Positions 29,472 to 37,233 of a stretch of DNA of 64,000 nt are shown here, piece by piece. The translations under genes and the position numbers were made by a program. This stretch comes from Hyphomicrobiales bacterium (lineage in GTDB: Bacteria > Pseudomonadota > Alphaproteobacteria > Rhizobiales > Beijerinckiaceae), in assembly GCA_900466745.1 (NCBI GenBank), contig UBNE01000013.1, positions 1-64,000 of the forward strand, read 5' to 3'. Positions within the stretch are counted from its first letter, which is position 1, and each line of letters starts with the position of its first letter. The notes beneath the pieces are model-generated. The model was not told the DNA's origin and did not search any database. It saw only the letters and a program-made list of their open reading frames with translations.

Positions 29472-29740
29472 TCTCCGCCGCGGGCGGTAGGCAGCGAGAG
29501 CCGGTAGACGCCGCGGAAATCGTCGGGGTCGACCGGGCGGCCCTTGCGCGTGATGACGAGCCGGCCCTCCTTCATCAGCGTCACCGCCGCGCGCCGCAGC
29601 GGCTGCATCAAGGGGCCCCAGCCGTCGGGATGGTCGCCGCCGAGCGAGCGGGCGACGTCCATCGGCGAGAGCGTGCGGCCGGGCTCCTGCTGCGCCAGCA
29701 GGGCGAGGATCGCCGCTTCGAGCTCCGCGGGCTGCGCCAT
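29441..29740 (-). CDS. DUF3253 protein, winged-helix-like
   Basis: A 99-residue protein with the DUF3253 pattern: AILALLAQQEPGRTLSPMDVARSLGG, then PLMQPLRRAAVTLMKEGRLVIT and RKGRPVDP. Such proteins look like small winged-helix domains and may bind nucleic acid. Its start overlaps the stop of the upstream DUF599 gene by one base (TGATG), so the two are translated together. Its 3' end runs 31 bases into the YdcF-type gene on the other strand. Confidence 0.75.
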   Translation of the reverse strand: MAQPAELEAAILALLAQQEPGRTLSPMDVARSLGGDHPDGWGPLMQPLRRAAVTLMKEGRLVITRKGRPVDPDDFRGVYRLSLPTARGGDHGPGNSESV

Positions 29741-30432
29741 CACCGTTCCTCCGGATAGCCGAAGACGCGGGCGGCGTCGGAGGCGAACTGGCGCCGATAC
29801 ATCGCGACCAGCACGGCAGCGGTGAAGATCAGGAAGGTCACGGGGCCGAGGAACCAGCCCATATAGGCCAAAGCGAGGAAGAAGGCGCGCTGGCCGCGGT
29901 TGAAATGCCGCCCGCCGGCGACGTTCATCTCGATGGTCTCGTGGACGGCGCGCTGCGCCCCCTGCTTGTCCGGGCTGTCGGGCGGGGGCAGGGCGCCGAT
30001 CAGGATGACGCAGTAGTTGAACAGCCGGTAGGCCCAGGCGAACTTGAAGAAGGCGTAGCCGAAGATCATGGCGAGGCCGATCACCTTGACCTCCCAGACC
30101 GTGCGCGTCGGCGCGACGTTGAGCGGCAGGTCGGAAAAGATGGCGACGACCCGCTCGGCCGACTGCAGCAAAGCGAGCGTGCCGCCGATGGCGATGATCG
30201 AGGTCGAGGCGAAGAAGGCGGTGCCGTTCTGCAGGCCGTTCATCACCTGGGCGTCGAGGATGCGGTTGTCGCGGTTCAGCGCCTCCTGGACCCAGCGGGC
30301 GCGGCGCAGGTTCATGCGCATGTTCAGGCTCTTGGCCGCATGCGGGCCGCGCTCGACGGCATGGTGATAGCCGATCCAGGCGAGGACGAAGAATGCGAGC
30401 GCCACCAGGTCGAGGTTGCTGAATCCGATCAT
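29740..30432 (-). CDS. DUF599 multi-pass membrane protein
   Basis: A 230-residue protein with four or so hydrophobic helices (about residues 5-22, 70-90, 110-135 and 175-210) and the DUF599 core: RRARWVQEALNRDNRILDAQ, then MNGLQNGTAFFASTSIIAIGG. I chose the ATG at 30432 because it gives the family start MIGFSNLDLVALAFF; the earlier start would add unrelated sequence. Function is unknown. It forms a two-gene operon with the DUF3253 gene. Confidence 0.8.
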   Translation of the reverse strand: MIGFSNLDLVALAFFVLAWIGYHHAVERGPHAAKSLNMRMNLRRARWVQEALNRDNRILDAQVMNGLQNGTAFFASTSIIAIGGTLALLQSAERVVAIFSDLPLNVAPTRTVWEVKVIGLAMIFGYAFFKFAWAYRLFNYCVILIGALPPPDSPDKQGAQRAVHETIEMNVAGGRHFNRGQRAFFLALAYMGWFLGPVTFLIFTAAVLVAMYRRQFASDAARVFGYPEER

Positions 30433-30566
30433 GGCGCCGCTTTGCCATCTCATCCGCCGCGGGGGCAAGCAGCTTGCGACGGCCTGCGCGGGCCGGCAAG
30501 GCGCCGGCCATTGACGCATCGGCCGGGAGCCGCCACCTTGCGCCCGATTTCGGGGAGGACGATGCC

Positions 30567-30977
30567 ATGCCGCAGACCATCACCAAGGGCTACAAGGCCC
30601 TGGTCGCGGAAGCGGAGAGCCGGATCGAGACCCTGTCGGTGGCCGAGGCGCAGGCGCTCCACGGCCGCGACGAGGTGGTCTTCGTCGACCTGCGCGATCC
30701 GCGCGAGCTGGAGCGGGAAGGGCGCATGCCCGGCGCCTTCCACTGCCCGCGCGGCATGCTGGAATTCTGGATCGACCCGGAGAGCCCCTATGCGAAGCCG
30801 GTCTTCCAGGAGGACAAGCGATTCGTGTTCTTCTGCGGCGGCGGCTGGCGCTCGGCGCTGGCGGCGCAGGCGGCGCAGGAGATGGGGCTGAAGCCGGTCG
30901 CCCATCTCGCCGGCGGCTTCGGCGCCTGGAAGCAGGCCGGGGCGCCGGTCGAGCCGCCCGCTCCCCGGAAGGGCTGA
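30567..30977 (+). CDS. Rhodanese-like sulfurtransferase domain protein
   Basis: A 136-residue single rhodanese domain. It has VVFVDLRDPRELEREGRMPGAFHCPRG and the active loop CGGGWRS with Cys90 as the persulfide carrier. The start at 30567 has GGGGAGG upstream and removes a non-homologous extension. It faces away from the DUF599 gene and is followed by a very small membrane gene. Substrate unknown. Confidence 0.88.
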   Translation: MPQTITKGYKALVAEAESRIETLSVAEAQALHGRDEVVFVDLRDPRELEREGRMPGAFHCPRGMLEFWIDPESPYAKPVFQEDKRFVFFCGGGWRSALAAQAAQEMGLKPVAHLAGGFGAWKQAGAPVEPPAPRKG

Positions 30978-30985
30978 GCCCGGAC

Positions 30986-31159
30986 TTGTCCCATATCGTC
31001 ATCGTCCTGCTGATCGCGGCCTTCGTCTTCCGCAAGCCGCTCGGCCGTCTTCTCGCCCGCCGCTTCCCGAATCGGGCCAGGCGCCAGCAGGTTCTCGGCA
31101 CGATCATCGCGGCTTTCCTGCTGGTGATGGTCCTGCGGCTCGTCGCGGCGCTGTGGTAG
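30986..31159 (+). CDS. Very small membrane protein (57 residues), TTG start
   Basis: An open frame from TTG at 30986 to TAG at 31157-31159 encodes a 57-residue protein. It has two hydrophobic segments, SHIVIVLLIAAFVF at the start and GTIIAAFLLVMVLRLVAALW at the end, separated by a very basic loop (RKPLGRLLARRFPNRARR). It fits exactly in the gap between the rhodanese gene and the next gene (8 and 11 bases). The start site is weak, so the protein is plausible but unproven. Confidence 0.5.
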   Translation: MSHIVIVLLIAAFVFRKPLGRLLARRFPNRARRQQVLGTIIAAFLLVMVLRLVAALW

Positions 31160-31170
31160 CAGGAGGCAGG

Positions 31171-31815
31171 ATGAAGCGTCTCGCAGGGATCGTCCGCCAG
31201 TTCGTCCTGTGGCTCGGGATCGCCATCGGCCCCATGCTGCCGGCCGCCGCGCCCGGCCTTGCCGCCGGCGGCGGTTCGACGCCGGGGGCGGGGCGCGCCA
31301 GCGCCTTCGTCCAACCCGTATTGCCGGCGGATTTCTGCGCCGTGGTGCCGGGTGCCGGCGCCATGCAGGGAGAGCTCTGGCGCAGGACGGTCCCGCCCCC
31401 GGAGCGCGGCGCGACGCTGCGCTTCCTGGCGGTGGATTGCGCCAGCTTGCACCGGCTGGAGGCGGGGCACCTCGCCCGGCCGGCCGCGATGCTGACGATC
31501 TTCGACCTCCAGCCCGATCCGCGCCTGCCGCCGGCGCCGGAGGCCGCGCTCGAGGCGCTGGAGAAGCGATTCGGCGCGCCGGAGCTCGCGGCGAAGGCGC
31601 CCGTGCTCGGGCGGGACGAGCAGGCCGTCTATCTGCAGCAGGGGGACTGGTCCGCCCAGGCGGCGCCGGGGCCGCGCGGCGTGTCGGCCTTCGCGTTCCG
31701 CGGCGCCGGACCCTTCGTCGTCAATATCTTCCACTTCGCGAAGCCCCCGGCCGTCACGGCGGTTCGCGAGCAGGTCGAGGGCGTGGTGCGCAGCGTGATC
31801 GAGGGCTCCCGCTGA
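31171..31815 (+). CDS. Exported hypothetical protein
   Basis: A 214-residue product. Residues 1-37 look like a signal peptide (MKRLAGIVRQFVLWLGIAIG and a cleavage region around AAAPGLAAG). The mature part has a segment ending AVVPGAGAMQGELW and a C-terminal beta-rich half. AGGAGGCAGG lies before the ATG. The rhodanese, small membrane protein and this gene are closely spaced and may form one transcript, closed by the hairpin at 31862. I do not recognise the family. Confidence 0.65.
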   Translation: MKRLAGIVRQFVLWLGIAIGPMLPAAAPGLAAGGGSTPGAGRASAFVQPVLPADFCAVVPGAGAMQGELWRRTVPPPERGATLRFLAVDCASLHRLEAGHLARPAAMLTIFDLQPDPRLPPAPEAALEALEKRFGAPELAAKAPVLGRDEQAVYLQQGDWSAQAAPGPRGVSAFAFRGAGPFVVNIFHFAKPPAVTAVREQVEGVVRSVIEGSR

Positions 31816-31861
31816 GATTTCGCCGGCTCATCGGCGATTGTTCACAGGCGGGGTTGCGTCC

Positions 31862-31882
31862 TGCCTGAAATTCAGGCATTTT
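31862..31882 (+). terminator. Terminator ahead of the ABC-exporter leader
   Basis: TGCCTGA and TCAGGCA pair around AAT, followed by TTTT at 31879-31882. It ends the upstream group of genes 47 bases after the stop codon at 31815, which means the leader that follows probably has its own promoter. Confidence 0.75.
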
Positions 31883-31920
31883 CCTCCGCCTTGGCTCCAA
31901 CTCACGAAAGGGAGGGCTGA

Positions 31921-31968
31921 ATGGCATTCACCATCTTCGTCGCTCCCAGGCGACCAAACCGGCACTAG
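31921..31968 (+). CDS. Candidate 15-residue leader peptide
   Basis: ATG at 31921 opens a frame that reads MAFTIFVAPRRPNRH and stops at TAG (31966-31968). AAAGGGAGGG lies seven bases upstream, one of the best ribosome-binding sites in this part of the window, although no longer gene starts here. Codons 10-12 are AGG, CGA and CCA, rare in this GC-rich genome. It lies 138 bases before the exporter's ATG. I infer a regulatory leader peptide; expression is unproven. Confidence 0.55.
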   Translation: MAFTIFVAPRRPNRH

Positions 31969-32017
31969 GTCGGTCTCGCGCGAGGTCCGCCGGCTGGCGA
32001 CCTCCTGAGCCTTTTTC
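31967..32017 (+). promoter_or_regulatory. Attenuator-like hairpins between leader peptide and ABC exporter
   Basis: The strong hairpin is GAGGTC at 31982-31987 with GACCTC at 31999-32004, extended by GCC/GGC around GGCT, followed by TTTTT at 32012-32016. Two competing pairings exist. AGGTCG at 31967-31972, which overlaps the leader stop codon, pairs with CGACCT at 31998-32003. Also, 31972-31977 can pair with 31982-31987. Either would dissolve the terminator-like hairpin. This is the layout of translation-dependent attenuation. Confidence 0.5.
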
Positions 32018-32051
32018 CAAACCCTTTCGTTCTTCGCTGGAGCCGGCGTGC

Positions 32052-32084
32052 GCCGCCGTCTCCCTTCGATCTGGAGTCGGCGGC
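32052..32084 (+). promoter_or_regulatory. Stable hairpin just upstream of the ABC exporter
   Basis: GCCGCCG at 32052-32058 pairs with CGGCGGC at 32078-32084, and CTCC with GGAG inside, leaving a 9-base loop. The stem lies 22 bases before the exporter ATG, which itself lacks a good Shine-Dalgarno sequence. It could gate translation. Confidence 0.45.
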
Positions 32085-32106
32085 CTTCGCGGCGCCGAAT
32101 GATCCT

Positions 32107-33900
32107 ATGTCTCTCGATACTCAAACCGAGCGGCGCGAGCCGTTCCGGGCCGTTCTCGGCTTCACCTTCCGTCATTGGGCCCGCCAGCCCGGAAAGGTCG
32201 CCTGGGTGGCCGGCGTCATGGTCGCCGCCACCCTCGCCGAGCTGTTCACACCGGTCTACGCCGGCCGCCTCGTCGACGCCGTGGCGAGCGGCACCGGCGG
32301 CGCGGAAGCGGCGCTGTGGGCGCTCGCCGCGATGATGGCTCTGGCGGCGGTCACCGTCGCGGGGCGGCATTTCGCCTTCGTCGGCCTCATCAGCATGACG
32401 CTCCAGACGATGACGCAGGTGGCGCAGGAGGCCTTCGCGCGCCTGCAGCGCTTCTCGACCGACTGGCACGCCAACAACTTCGCCGGCTCGACAGTGCGCA
32501 AGATCACGCGCGGCATGTGGGCGCTCGACCTCCTGACCGACACGATCCTGATCGCGCTGCTGCCCTCGCTGGTCATCCTGCTGGGCATGACGGCGCTCCT
32601 CGCCTGGCAGTGGCCGGTGATGGGGCTCGTCGTGGCGCTCGGGGCGCTGGCCTATATCGGCATGACGCTCACGCTCTCGCTGCGCTTCGTCGCCCCGGCG
32701 GCGCGGCTGGGCAACGCCTGGGATACGCGGCTGGGCGGCGCACTGGCGGATTCCATCACCTGCAACCCGGTGGTGAAGGCCTTCGGCGCCGAGGCGCGCG
32801 AGGATCTGCGCCTGGCGACGGTGGTGGCGAAGTGGAGCCTCAGGACGCGGCGCGCCTGGCTGCGCGGCACCTGGTCGGGCACCGGCCAGCTCGTCGTGCT
32901 GCTCGCCCTGCGCGCCGCGGTGATCGGCCTGGTGATCTGGCTGTGGCTGAACGGGCAGGCCGGCGCCGGCGACGTCGCCTTCGTGCTGACGGCCTATGCG
33001 GTGGTGCACGGCTATCTGCGCGATGTCGGGCAGCACGTCCACAATCTCCAGCGCTCGGTCAACGACATGGAGGAGCTCGTCTGGATGCACGACCTTCCCT
33101 ATGGCGTGCCCGACCGCAAGGGGGCGGTGGCGATGGAGGTCACGCAGGGCGAGATCGCCTTCGAGGACGTGACCTTCCATTACGGCGGCCATCACGATCC
33201 GCTCTACCGGGACTTCTCGCTCACCATCCGCGGCGGCGAGAAGGTCGGCCTCGTCGGCCGCTCGGGCTCCGGCAAGACGACCTTCGTCAAGCTGGTGCAG
33301 CGGCTTTACGACGTCACCGGCGGGCGCATCGCGATCGACGGGCAGGACATCGCCGGCGTGACGCAGGAGAGCCTGCGCCGGCAGATCGCGATCGTGCAGC
33401 AGGAGCCGGTGCTGTTCCACCGCTCGCTGGCCGAGAACATCGCCTATGGCCGGCCCGGCGCCTCGCTGGCGCAGATCGAGCAGGCGGCGCGGCTCGCCAA
33501 TGCGCATGACTTCATCATGCGCCTGCCCAAGGGCTATGCCACGCTCGTCGGCGAGCGCGGCATCAAGCTCTCGGGCGGCGAGCGCCAGCGCGTCGCGCTG
33601 GCCCGCGCCTTCTTGGCCGATGCGCCGATCCTGATCCTGGACGAGGCGACCTCCAGCCTCGATTCGGAATCGGAGGCGCTGATCCAGCAGGCGATCGAGC
33701 GGCTGATGGAAGGCCGGACCACGATCGTCATCGCGCACCGCCTCTCGACGGTCAGGGCGATGGACCGCATCCTGGTCTTCGATCGCGGCCGCGTGGTCGA
33801 GGAGGGGCCGCACGAGGCCCTGCTCGCCCGCGAGGACGGTGCCTATCGCGCGCTGTTCGAGAAGCAGGTCCGCGAGCTGGCCAAGGGGCTGGCGGCCTGA
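32107..33900 (+). CDS. ABC exporter with fused membrane and ATPase domains
   Basis: The 597-residue half-transporter has a six-helix type-1 exporter domain (about 15-310) and a nucleotide-binding domain (about 345-590). Walker A is GRSGSGKTT at 384-392, the signature LSGGERQ at 488-494, Walker B ILILDEAT at 508-515, and the switch histidine is His544. It should act as a dimer that exports lipids, peptides or drugs. The 5' region carries a leader peptide and attenuator-like hairpins, suggesting inducible expression. Poor Shine-Dalgarno ahead of the ATG. Substrate unknown. Confidence 0.9.
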   Translation: MSLDTQTERREPFRAVLGFTFRHWARQPGKVAWVAGVMVAATLAELFTPVYAGRLVDAVASGTGGAEAALWALAAMMALAAVTVAGRHFAFVGLISMTLQTMTQVAQEAFARLQRFSTDWHANNFAGSTVRKITRGMWALDLLTDTILIALLPSLVILLGMTALLAWQWPVMGLVVALGALAYIGMTLTLSLRFVAPAARLGNAWDTRLGGALADSITCNPVVKAFGAEAREDLRLATVVAKWSLRTRRAWLRGTWSGTGQLVVLLALRAAVIGLVIWLWLNGQAGAGDVAFVLTAYAVVHGYLRDVGQHVHNLQRSVNDMEELVWMHDLPYGVPDRKGAVAMEVTQGEIAFEDVTFHYGGHHDPLYRDFSLTIRGGEKVGLVGRSGSGKTTFVKLVQRLYDVTGGRIAIDGQDIAGVTQESLRRQIAIVQQEPVLFHRSLAENIAYGRPGASLAQIEQAARLANAHDFIMRLPKGYATLVGERGIKLSGGERQRVALARAFLADAPILILDEATSSLDSESEALIQQAIERLMEGRTTIVIAHRLSTVRAMDRILVFDRGRVVEEGPHEALLAREDGAYRALFEKQVRELAKGLAA

Positions 33901-33914
33901 CGATCGGCAGAAAC

Positions 33915-33942
33915 GGAAAGGGCCGCGCGAGCGGCCCTTTCC
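33915..33942. terminator. Hairpin between exporter and convergent membrane protein gene
   Basis: GGAAAGGGCCGC and GCGGCCCTTTCC form a perfect 12-pair stem around GCGA. It lies 14 bases after the exporter stop and 25 bases before the stop of the convergent gene, so it can end both transcripts. Confidence 0.85.
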
Positions 33943-33967
33943 TCTCGTCGGGCGGTGGGCGAACGGT

Positions 33968-34483
33968 TCAGGCGGCGGATTGCGCGCCTTCGTCTTCGGA
34001 GCGGCGGCGGCCCAGCAGGAACCACAGGCCGGAGCCGAGAATGCCGACGATGCCGGCGCCGCCGCCGACATAGATCATGTCGCGATCGAGATCGGCCTGC
34101 TGGTGGGCATCGTCGCGGATCACGACGCTGTCCTTGCCCTGCTCGCCGGGAAGGTACTTGATCGGCAGCGCATCGACGGTGAGCCGGTCATTGGCGATGA
34201 TGCGGCTGGCGAACTGGTGCGAGATCGACACCTTCTCCGCCGTGCGCTCCTGGCCGGAGGCGTCCTTCCAGGCAAGGTCGACGGTGTAGCTCGTGCCGCC
34301 GCGGCGGCGCTTGGTGCGGGTGGCGCCCTCGACGGAAGCCTGGGCCTCGATGCCTTCGGCCACGACCTTCTTCACGCGCTCGCCATCCTGCCAGCTCATA
34401 TAGGCCATGAAGGGTCCGCCAACGGCAGCAATCAACAACAGCCATTTTACCTTGCCGGCAACCCAGCCAATAATTCCGCTCAT
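33968..34483 (-). CDS. Two-helix membrane protein, DUF3592-like
   Basis: A 171-residue protein with one membrane helix at each end (about 10-30 and 137-158). Between them is a soluble beta-rich domain of about 100 residues with RRRGGTSYTVDLAWKDASGQ. This layout resembles DUF3592 proteins. The C-terminal tail is acidic. It stands alone. Function unknown. Confidence 0.65.
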   Translation of the reverse strand: MSGIIGWVAGKVKWLLLIAAVGGPFMAYMSWQDGERVKKVVAEGIEAQASVEGATRTKRRRGGTSYTVDLAWKDASGQERTAEKVSISHQFASRIIANDRLTVDALPIKYLPGEQGKDSVVIRDDAHQQADLDRDMIYVGGGAGIVGILGSGLWFLLGRRRSEDEGAQSAA

Positions 34484-34703
34484 AATCGCCTCCTTACGGA
34501 CAATGCTCGAAATAACCAGTCTGGCGGACAGGTTAATTGAGGCGATTTTGTGGCAATGAATGCCGTGCTCCAGTCATTCCACGAGAAACGACCGCCCTTT
34601 CTGCGGGCTGAACGCTCGTGATGCGCCGGACTGCAATTATTCTATTTACCGTAACGGGAGGCTGGCTTGCTTTTGCGAAAGCAGTCCGTTCATCTGCCTT
34701 CGA

Positions 34704-35030
34704 TCACTGCACGGACTTCAGGTATTCTGTTGCGCTCCTGCACGCGTCCCGCCTGCTCTTGAAGGTGAAGGCATGTTCGCGCACGGCGGTCCGGAATTTT
34801 TCGACGTCGTCGGCGTCGGCCGCGCGCAAGGTGCCTTGCGCCGTCAACAGCAGCATGGCTTTCAGTTGCCCGACATAGCGCTCGCCGCATTCCTGCGTCA
34901 CCCATTCGGTCATCGCCGCGATGCGGAGCAGGCGTGCGACATCGTCCTTCGTCGCCGGCTGGGCGCCGGCATGCGGCAGCGGCAAACCGGGCAGGAGGGT
35001 GAGGGCGATCGCCAGGACGCGTGGCGTCAT
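34704..35030 (-). CDS. Small secreted hypothetical protein
   Basis: A 108-residue product with a signal peptide (MTPRVLAIALTLLPGLPLPHAGAQ) and a helical mature part containing two cysteines (TQECGERY and RRDACRS). It starts inside the end of the upstream glutamylcyclotransferase-like gene (ATGA overlap), so the two are probably cotranslated. I do not recognise the family. Confidence 0.6.
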   Translation of the reverse strand: MTPRVLAIALTLLPGLPLPHAGAQPATKDDVARLLRIAAMTEWVTQECGERYVGQLKAMLLLTAQGTLRAADADDVEKFRTAVREHAFTFKSRRDACRSATEYLKSVQ

Positions 35031-35569
35031 TCGCGCTGTCCCGGTTGGTGAATTGTTTCAGGAGCGGCCGCGCGGGCGCGCACGCCCTTCACCGGGCCGG
35101 GCGGCGGCGCGCCGGTCTCCTGTTCCAATGGCTTCAGACCGAAGCTCGGCTTGGTCAGAAAACGATTCAGGTTGGCGATGCAAGCCTCTGGCAGTCCGAA
35201 ATGTTTTGCGCCGAGGATGACTGTTTCCATATAGCCCGGCTTCGGTTTTCCGGGCTCGCCCGAGCGACCGATATAGATCAGGGCGCGCTTGGCGCCGCCG
35301 GGTACGATCACCGGCTGGCTGATCTTCACATAGAGCCCGCTGGCGATGTCCTCGAACTTGTCGAGCGCGCGGATATCGCCGAGCGAACAATCCCAGAGCA
35401 CCCCGTGAACCGCCTCGCGCGGATCGCGGATCACCGAGGCGTAGCCGTCGCGCGTGACGATGAAGCGATGCCGGGGCAGGCGGGCAAGGCCGAGCGCCCG
35501 GGAATGCGGGCAGCGCTCGGCCATCCCGGCCGGGTCCATGTTGAGGCCATAGGCGAAGTAGAGGGGCAT
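35027..35569 (-). CDS. Gamma-glutamylcyclotransferase-like (AIG2/GGCT fold) protein
   Basis: The 180-residue protein starts MPLYFAYGLNMDPAGMAERCP, the substrate-loop motif of the family (YGxN), and has the likely catalytic glutamate in LDKFEDIASGLY. The C-terminal 50 residues are a proline-rich extension. Family members release 5-oxoproline from gamma-glutamyl compounds, but substrates vary. The stop overlaps the next gene by four bases; the isovaleryl-CoA dehydrogenase gene lies 16 bases upstream on the same strand. Confidence 0.75.
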   Translation of the reverse strand: MPLYFAYGLNMDPAGMAERCPHSRALGLARLPRHRFIVTRDGYASVIRDPREAVHGVLWDCSLGDIRALDKFEDIASGLYVKISQPVIVPGGAKRALIYIGRSGEPGKPKPGYMETVILGAKHFGLPEACIANLNRFLTKPSFGLKPLEQETGAPPPGPVKGVRARAAAPETIHQPGQRE

Positions 35570-35585
35570 GGGGGGCCCTCTACCT

Positions 35586-36758
35586 TCACTTCGTCTTGTT
35601 GAACAGCTCCCGCCCGATCAGCATGCGGCGGATCTCGCTGGTGCCGGCGCCGATCTCGTAGAGCTTGGCGTCGCGCAGCAGGCGCCCCGTCGGATAGTCG
35701 TTGATATAGCCGTTGCCGCCGAGGAGCTGGATCGCGTCGAGCGCCACCTGCGTCGCCTTCTCGGCCGCGAGCAGGATCGCGCCGGCGGCGTCCTCGCGGG
35801 TGGTTTCGGCCCGGTCGCAGGCTTTCGCGACGGCATAGACATAGGCCCGGCAGGAGTTCATCGCGACATACATGTCGGCGACCTTGCCCTGGACGAGCTG
35901 GAACTCGCCGATCGACTGGCCGAACTGCCGGCGCTCATGGATATAGGGCATGACCACGTCGAGCGCCGCCTGCATGATGCCGAGGGGGCCTGCCGCCAGC
36001 ACGACGCGCTCGTAGTCGAGCCCGGACATCAGCACGTTGACGCCGCGCCCGACCTGGCCCAGCACGTTCTCCTCTGGCACCTCGCAATCCTCGAAGACGA
36101 GCTCGCAGGTGTCCGAGCCGCGCATGCCGAGCTTGTCGAGCTTCTGGTGGGTCGAAAAGCCCTTCATGCCCTTCTCGATCAGGAAGGCGGTGATGCCGCG
36201 CGGGCCGGCCTCGGGATCGGTCTTGGCGTAGACCACCAGCGTCTCGGCGATCGGGCCGTTGGTGATCCACATCTTGTTGCCGTTGAGGAGGTAGCGGTCG
36301 CCCTTCCTGTCGGCGCGGGTGCGCATCGAGACGACGTCGGAGCCGGAGCCGGGCTCGGACATGGCGAGCGCGCCGACATGCTCGCCCGAGATCAGCTTCG
36401 GCAGGTATTTGCGCTTTTGCGCCTCGCTGCCGTTGCGGCGGATCTGGTTGACGCAGAGATTGGAATGGGCGCCGTAGGAGAGGCCGACGGAGGCCGAGGC
36501 GCGGCTGATCTCCTCGACCGCGATGCAGTGCTCGAGATAGCCGAGGCCGGCGCCGCCATAGTCCTCCTCGACGGTGATGCCGTGCAGGCCGAGCGCGCCC
36601 ATCTCGGGCCAGAGATCGCGCGGGAACTGGTTCGTCCGGTCGATCTCCCCGGCGCGCGGGGCGATCTTCTCCTGCGCGAAGCCATGGACGGTGTCGCGGA
36701 TCGCATCGGCGGTCTCGCCGAGGTCGAAATTGAAGGGGCGCGGCGCGTTGGCGAGCAT
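35586..36758 (-). CDS. ivd: Isovaleryl-CoA dehydrogenase
   Basis: The FAD enzyme oxidises isovaleryl-CoA to 3-methylcrotonyl-CoA in leucine breakdown. The 390-residue protein matches the acyl-CoA dehydrogenase fold throughout. Signatures include [14 protein letters not shown] and WITNGP. Glu250 in [17 protein letters not shown] lies where isovaleryl-CoA dehydrogenases have their catalytic base (other acyl-CoA dehydrogenases place it near the C-terminus). The next enzyme, methylcrotonyl-CoA carboxylase, is encoded at 43494 and 48107, not adjacent. It probably heads a transcript with the two genes downstream of it. Confidence 0.92.
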   Translation of the reverse strand: MLANAPRPFNFDLGETADAIRDTVHGFAQEKIAPRAGEIDRTNQFPRDLWPEMGALGLHGITVEEDYGGAGLGYLEHCIAVEEISRASASVGLSYGAHSNLCVNQIRRNGSEAQKRKYLPKLISGEHVGALAMSEPGSGSDVVSMRTRADRKGDRYLLNGNKMWITNGPIAETLVVYAKTDPEAGPRGITAFLIEKGMKGFSTHQKLDKLGMRGSDTCELVFEDCEVPEENVLGQVGRGVNVLMSGLDYERVVLAAGPLGIMQAALDVVMPYIHERRQFGQSIGEFQLVQGKVADMYVAMNSCRAYVYAVAKACDRAETTREDAAGAILLAAEKATQVALDAIQLLGGNGYINDYPTGRLLRDAKLYEIGAGTSEIRRMLIGRELFNKTK

Positions 36759-36922
36759 GGCGGAACCTCCCGGCAGAGCGTTGGGAGCGGAACTCCCTTG
36801 CCCTTGTTATAGCCGGGCCGTGACGCGCGCGTCAGTGCGCAGGCACGCCCGGCGCGGTTTGGCGTCGGTGCGGCACCGCGGGCGAGGAACGGCACCCCAA
36901 TCGGCAGGTGCCAGGGCTTGCA

Positions 36923-36946
36923 TATCCTATCCAGGGGGATAGGATA
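36923..36946 (+). promoter_or_regulatory. RcnR/CsoR-type operator
   Basis: TATCCTATCC and GGATAGGATA form a perfect 10-base inverted repeat around AGGG, giving a central G-tract flanked by AT-rich arms. That is the layout of RcnR/DmeR-type binding sites. It ends six bases before the ATG of the repressor gene, so the repressor would block its own transcription and that of the transporter. Confidence 0.85.
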
Positions 36947-36952
36947 ACGCAT

Positions 36953-37219
36953 ATGAGCCATGCAATGGATTCCGACATCATCAACCGCCTGCGCCGCGCA
37001 CAGGGGCATCTCGGCACCGTCGTCGGCATGGTCGAGGCGGGCAGGGCGGTTCCCGAGGTGGTGCAACAGCTCCAGGCGGTCGAGAAAGCTTTGTCGAAGG
37101 TCAAGGAGCTGCTGATCTTCGATCATATCGAGCATCATCTCTTCGACCGCGCCGAAGCGGCGACGCCGGAAGCACGACGGATGATCGAGAGCCTGAAGGC
37201 CCTCACCAAATACCTTTGA
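36953..37219 (+). CDS. dmeR: Metal-sensing repressor, RcnR/CsoR family (DmeR-like)
   Basis: An 88-residue all-helical protein of the DUF156 family. Residues that could ligate metal are His3, His58, His61 and His62. The protein has no cysteine at all: by alignment with E. coli RcnR (as I recall it) the Cys35 position is Val33. The operator overlaps the start region, and the next gene is a cobalt/nickel efflux pump, 14 bases away. The dmeRF systems of Rhizobium and Agrobacterium respond to nickel and cobalt; the same role is inferred here. Confidence 0.82.
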   Translation: MSHAMDSDIINRLRRAQGHLGTVVGMVEAGRAVPEVVQQLQAVEKALSKVKELLIFDHIEHHLFDRAEAATPEARRMIESLKALTKYL

Positions 37220-37233
37220 GACGGAACGAAACC

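Noticed and set aside
32048-32106. A second short peptide before the exporter
   Set aside because: The frame continues through the exporter in another register with shadow composition and no ribosome-binding site; only the peptide at 31921 has a proper site.
31828-34071. Long minus-strand frame opposite the ABC exporter
   Set aside because: Antisense shadow of the exporter with the same biased composition; no ribosome-binding site or family match.
35568-36812. Plus-strand frame opposite isovaleryl-CoA dehydrogenase
   Set aside because: Leu/Ala/Gly/Asp/Arg/His-rich mirror reading without motifs; the minus-strand gene is certain.
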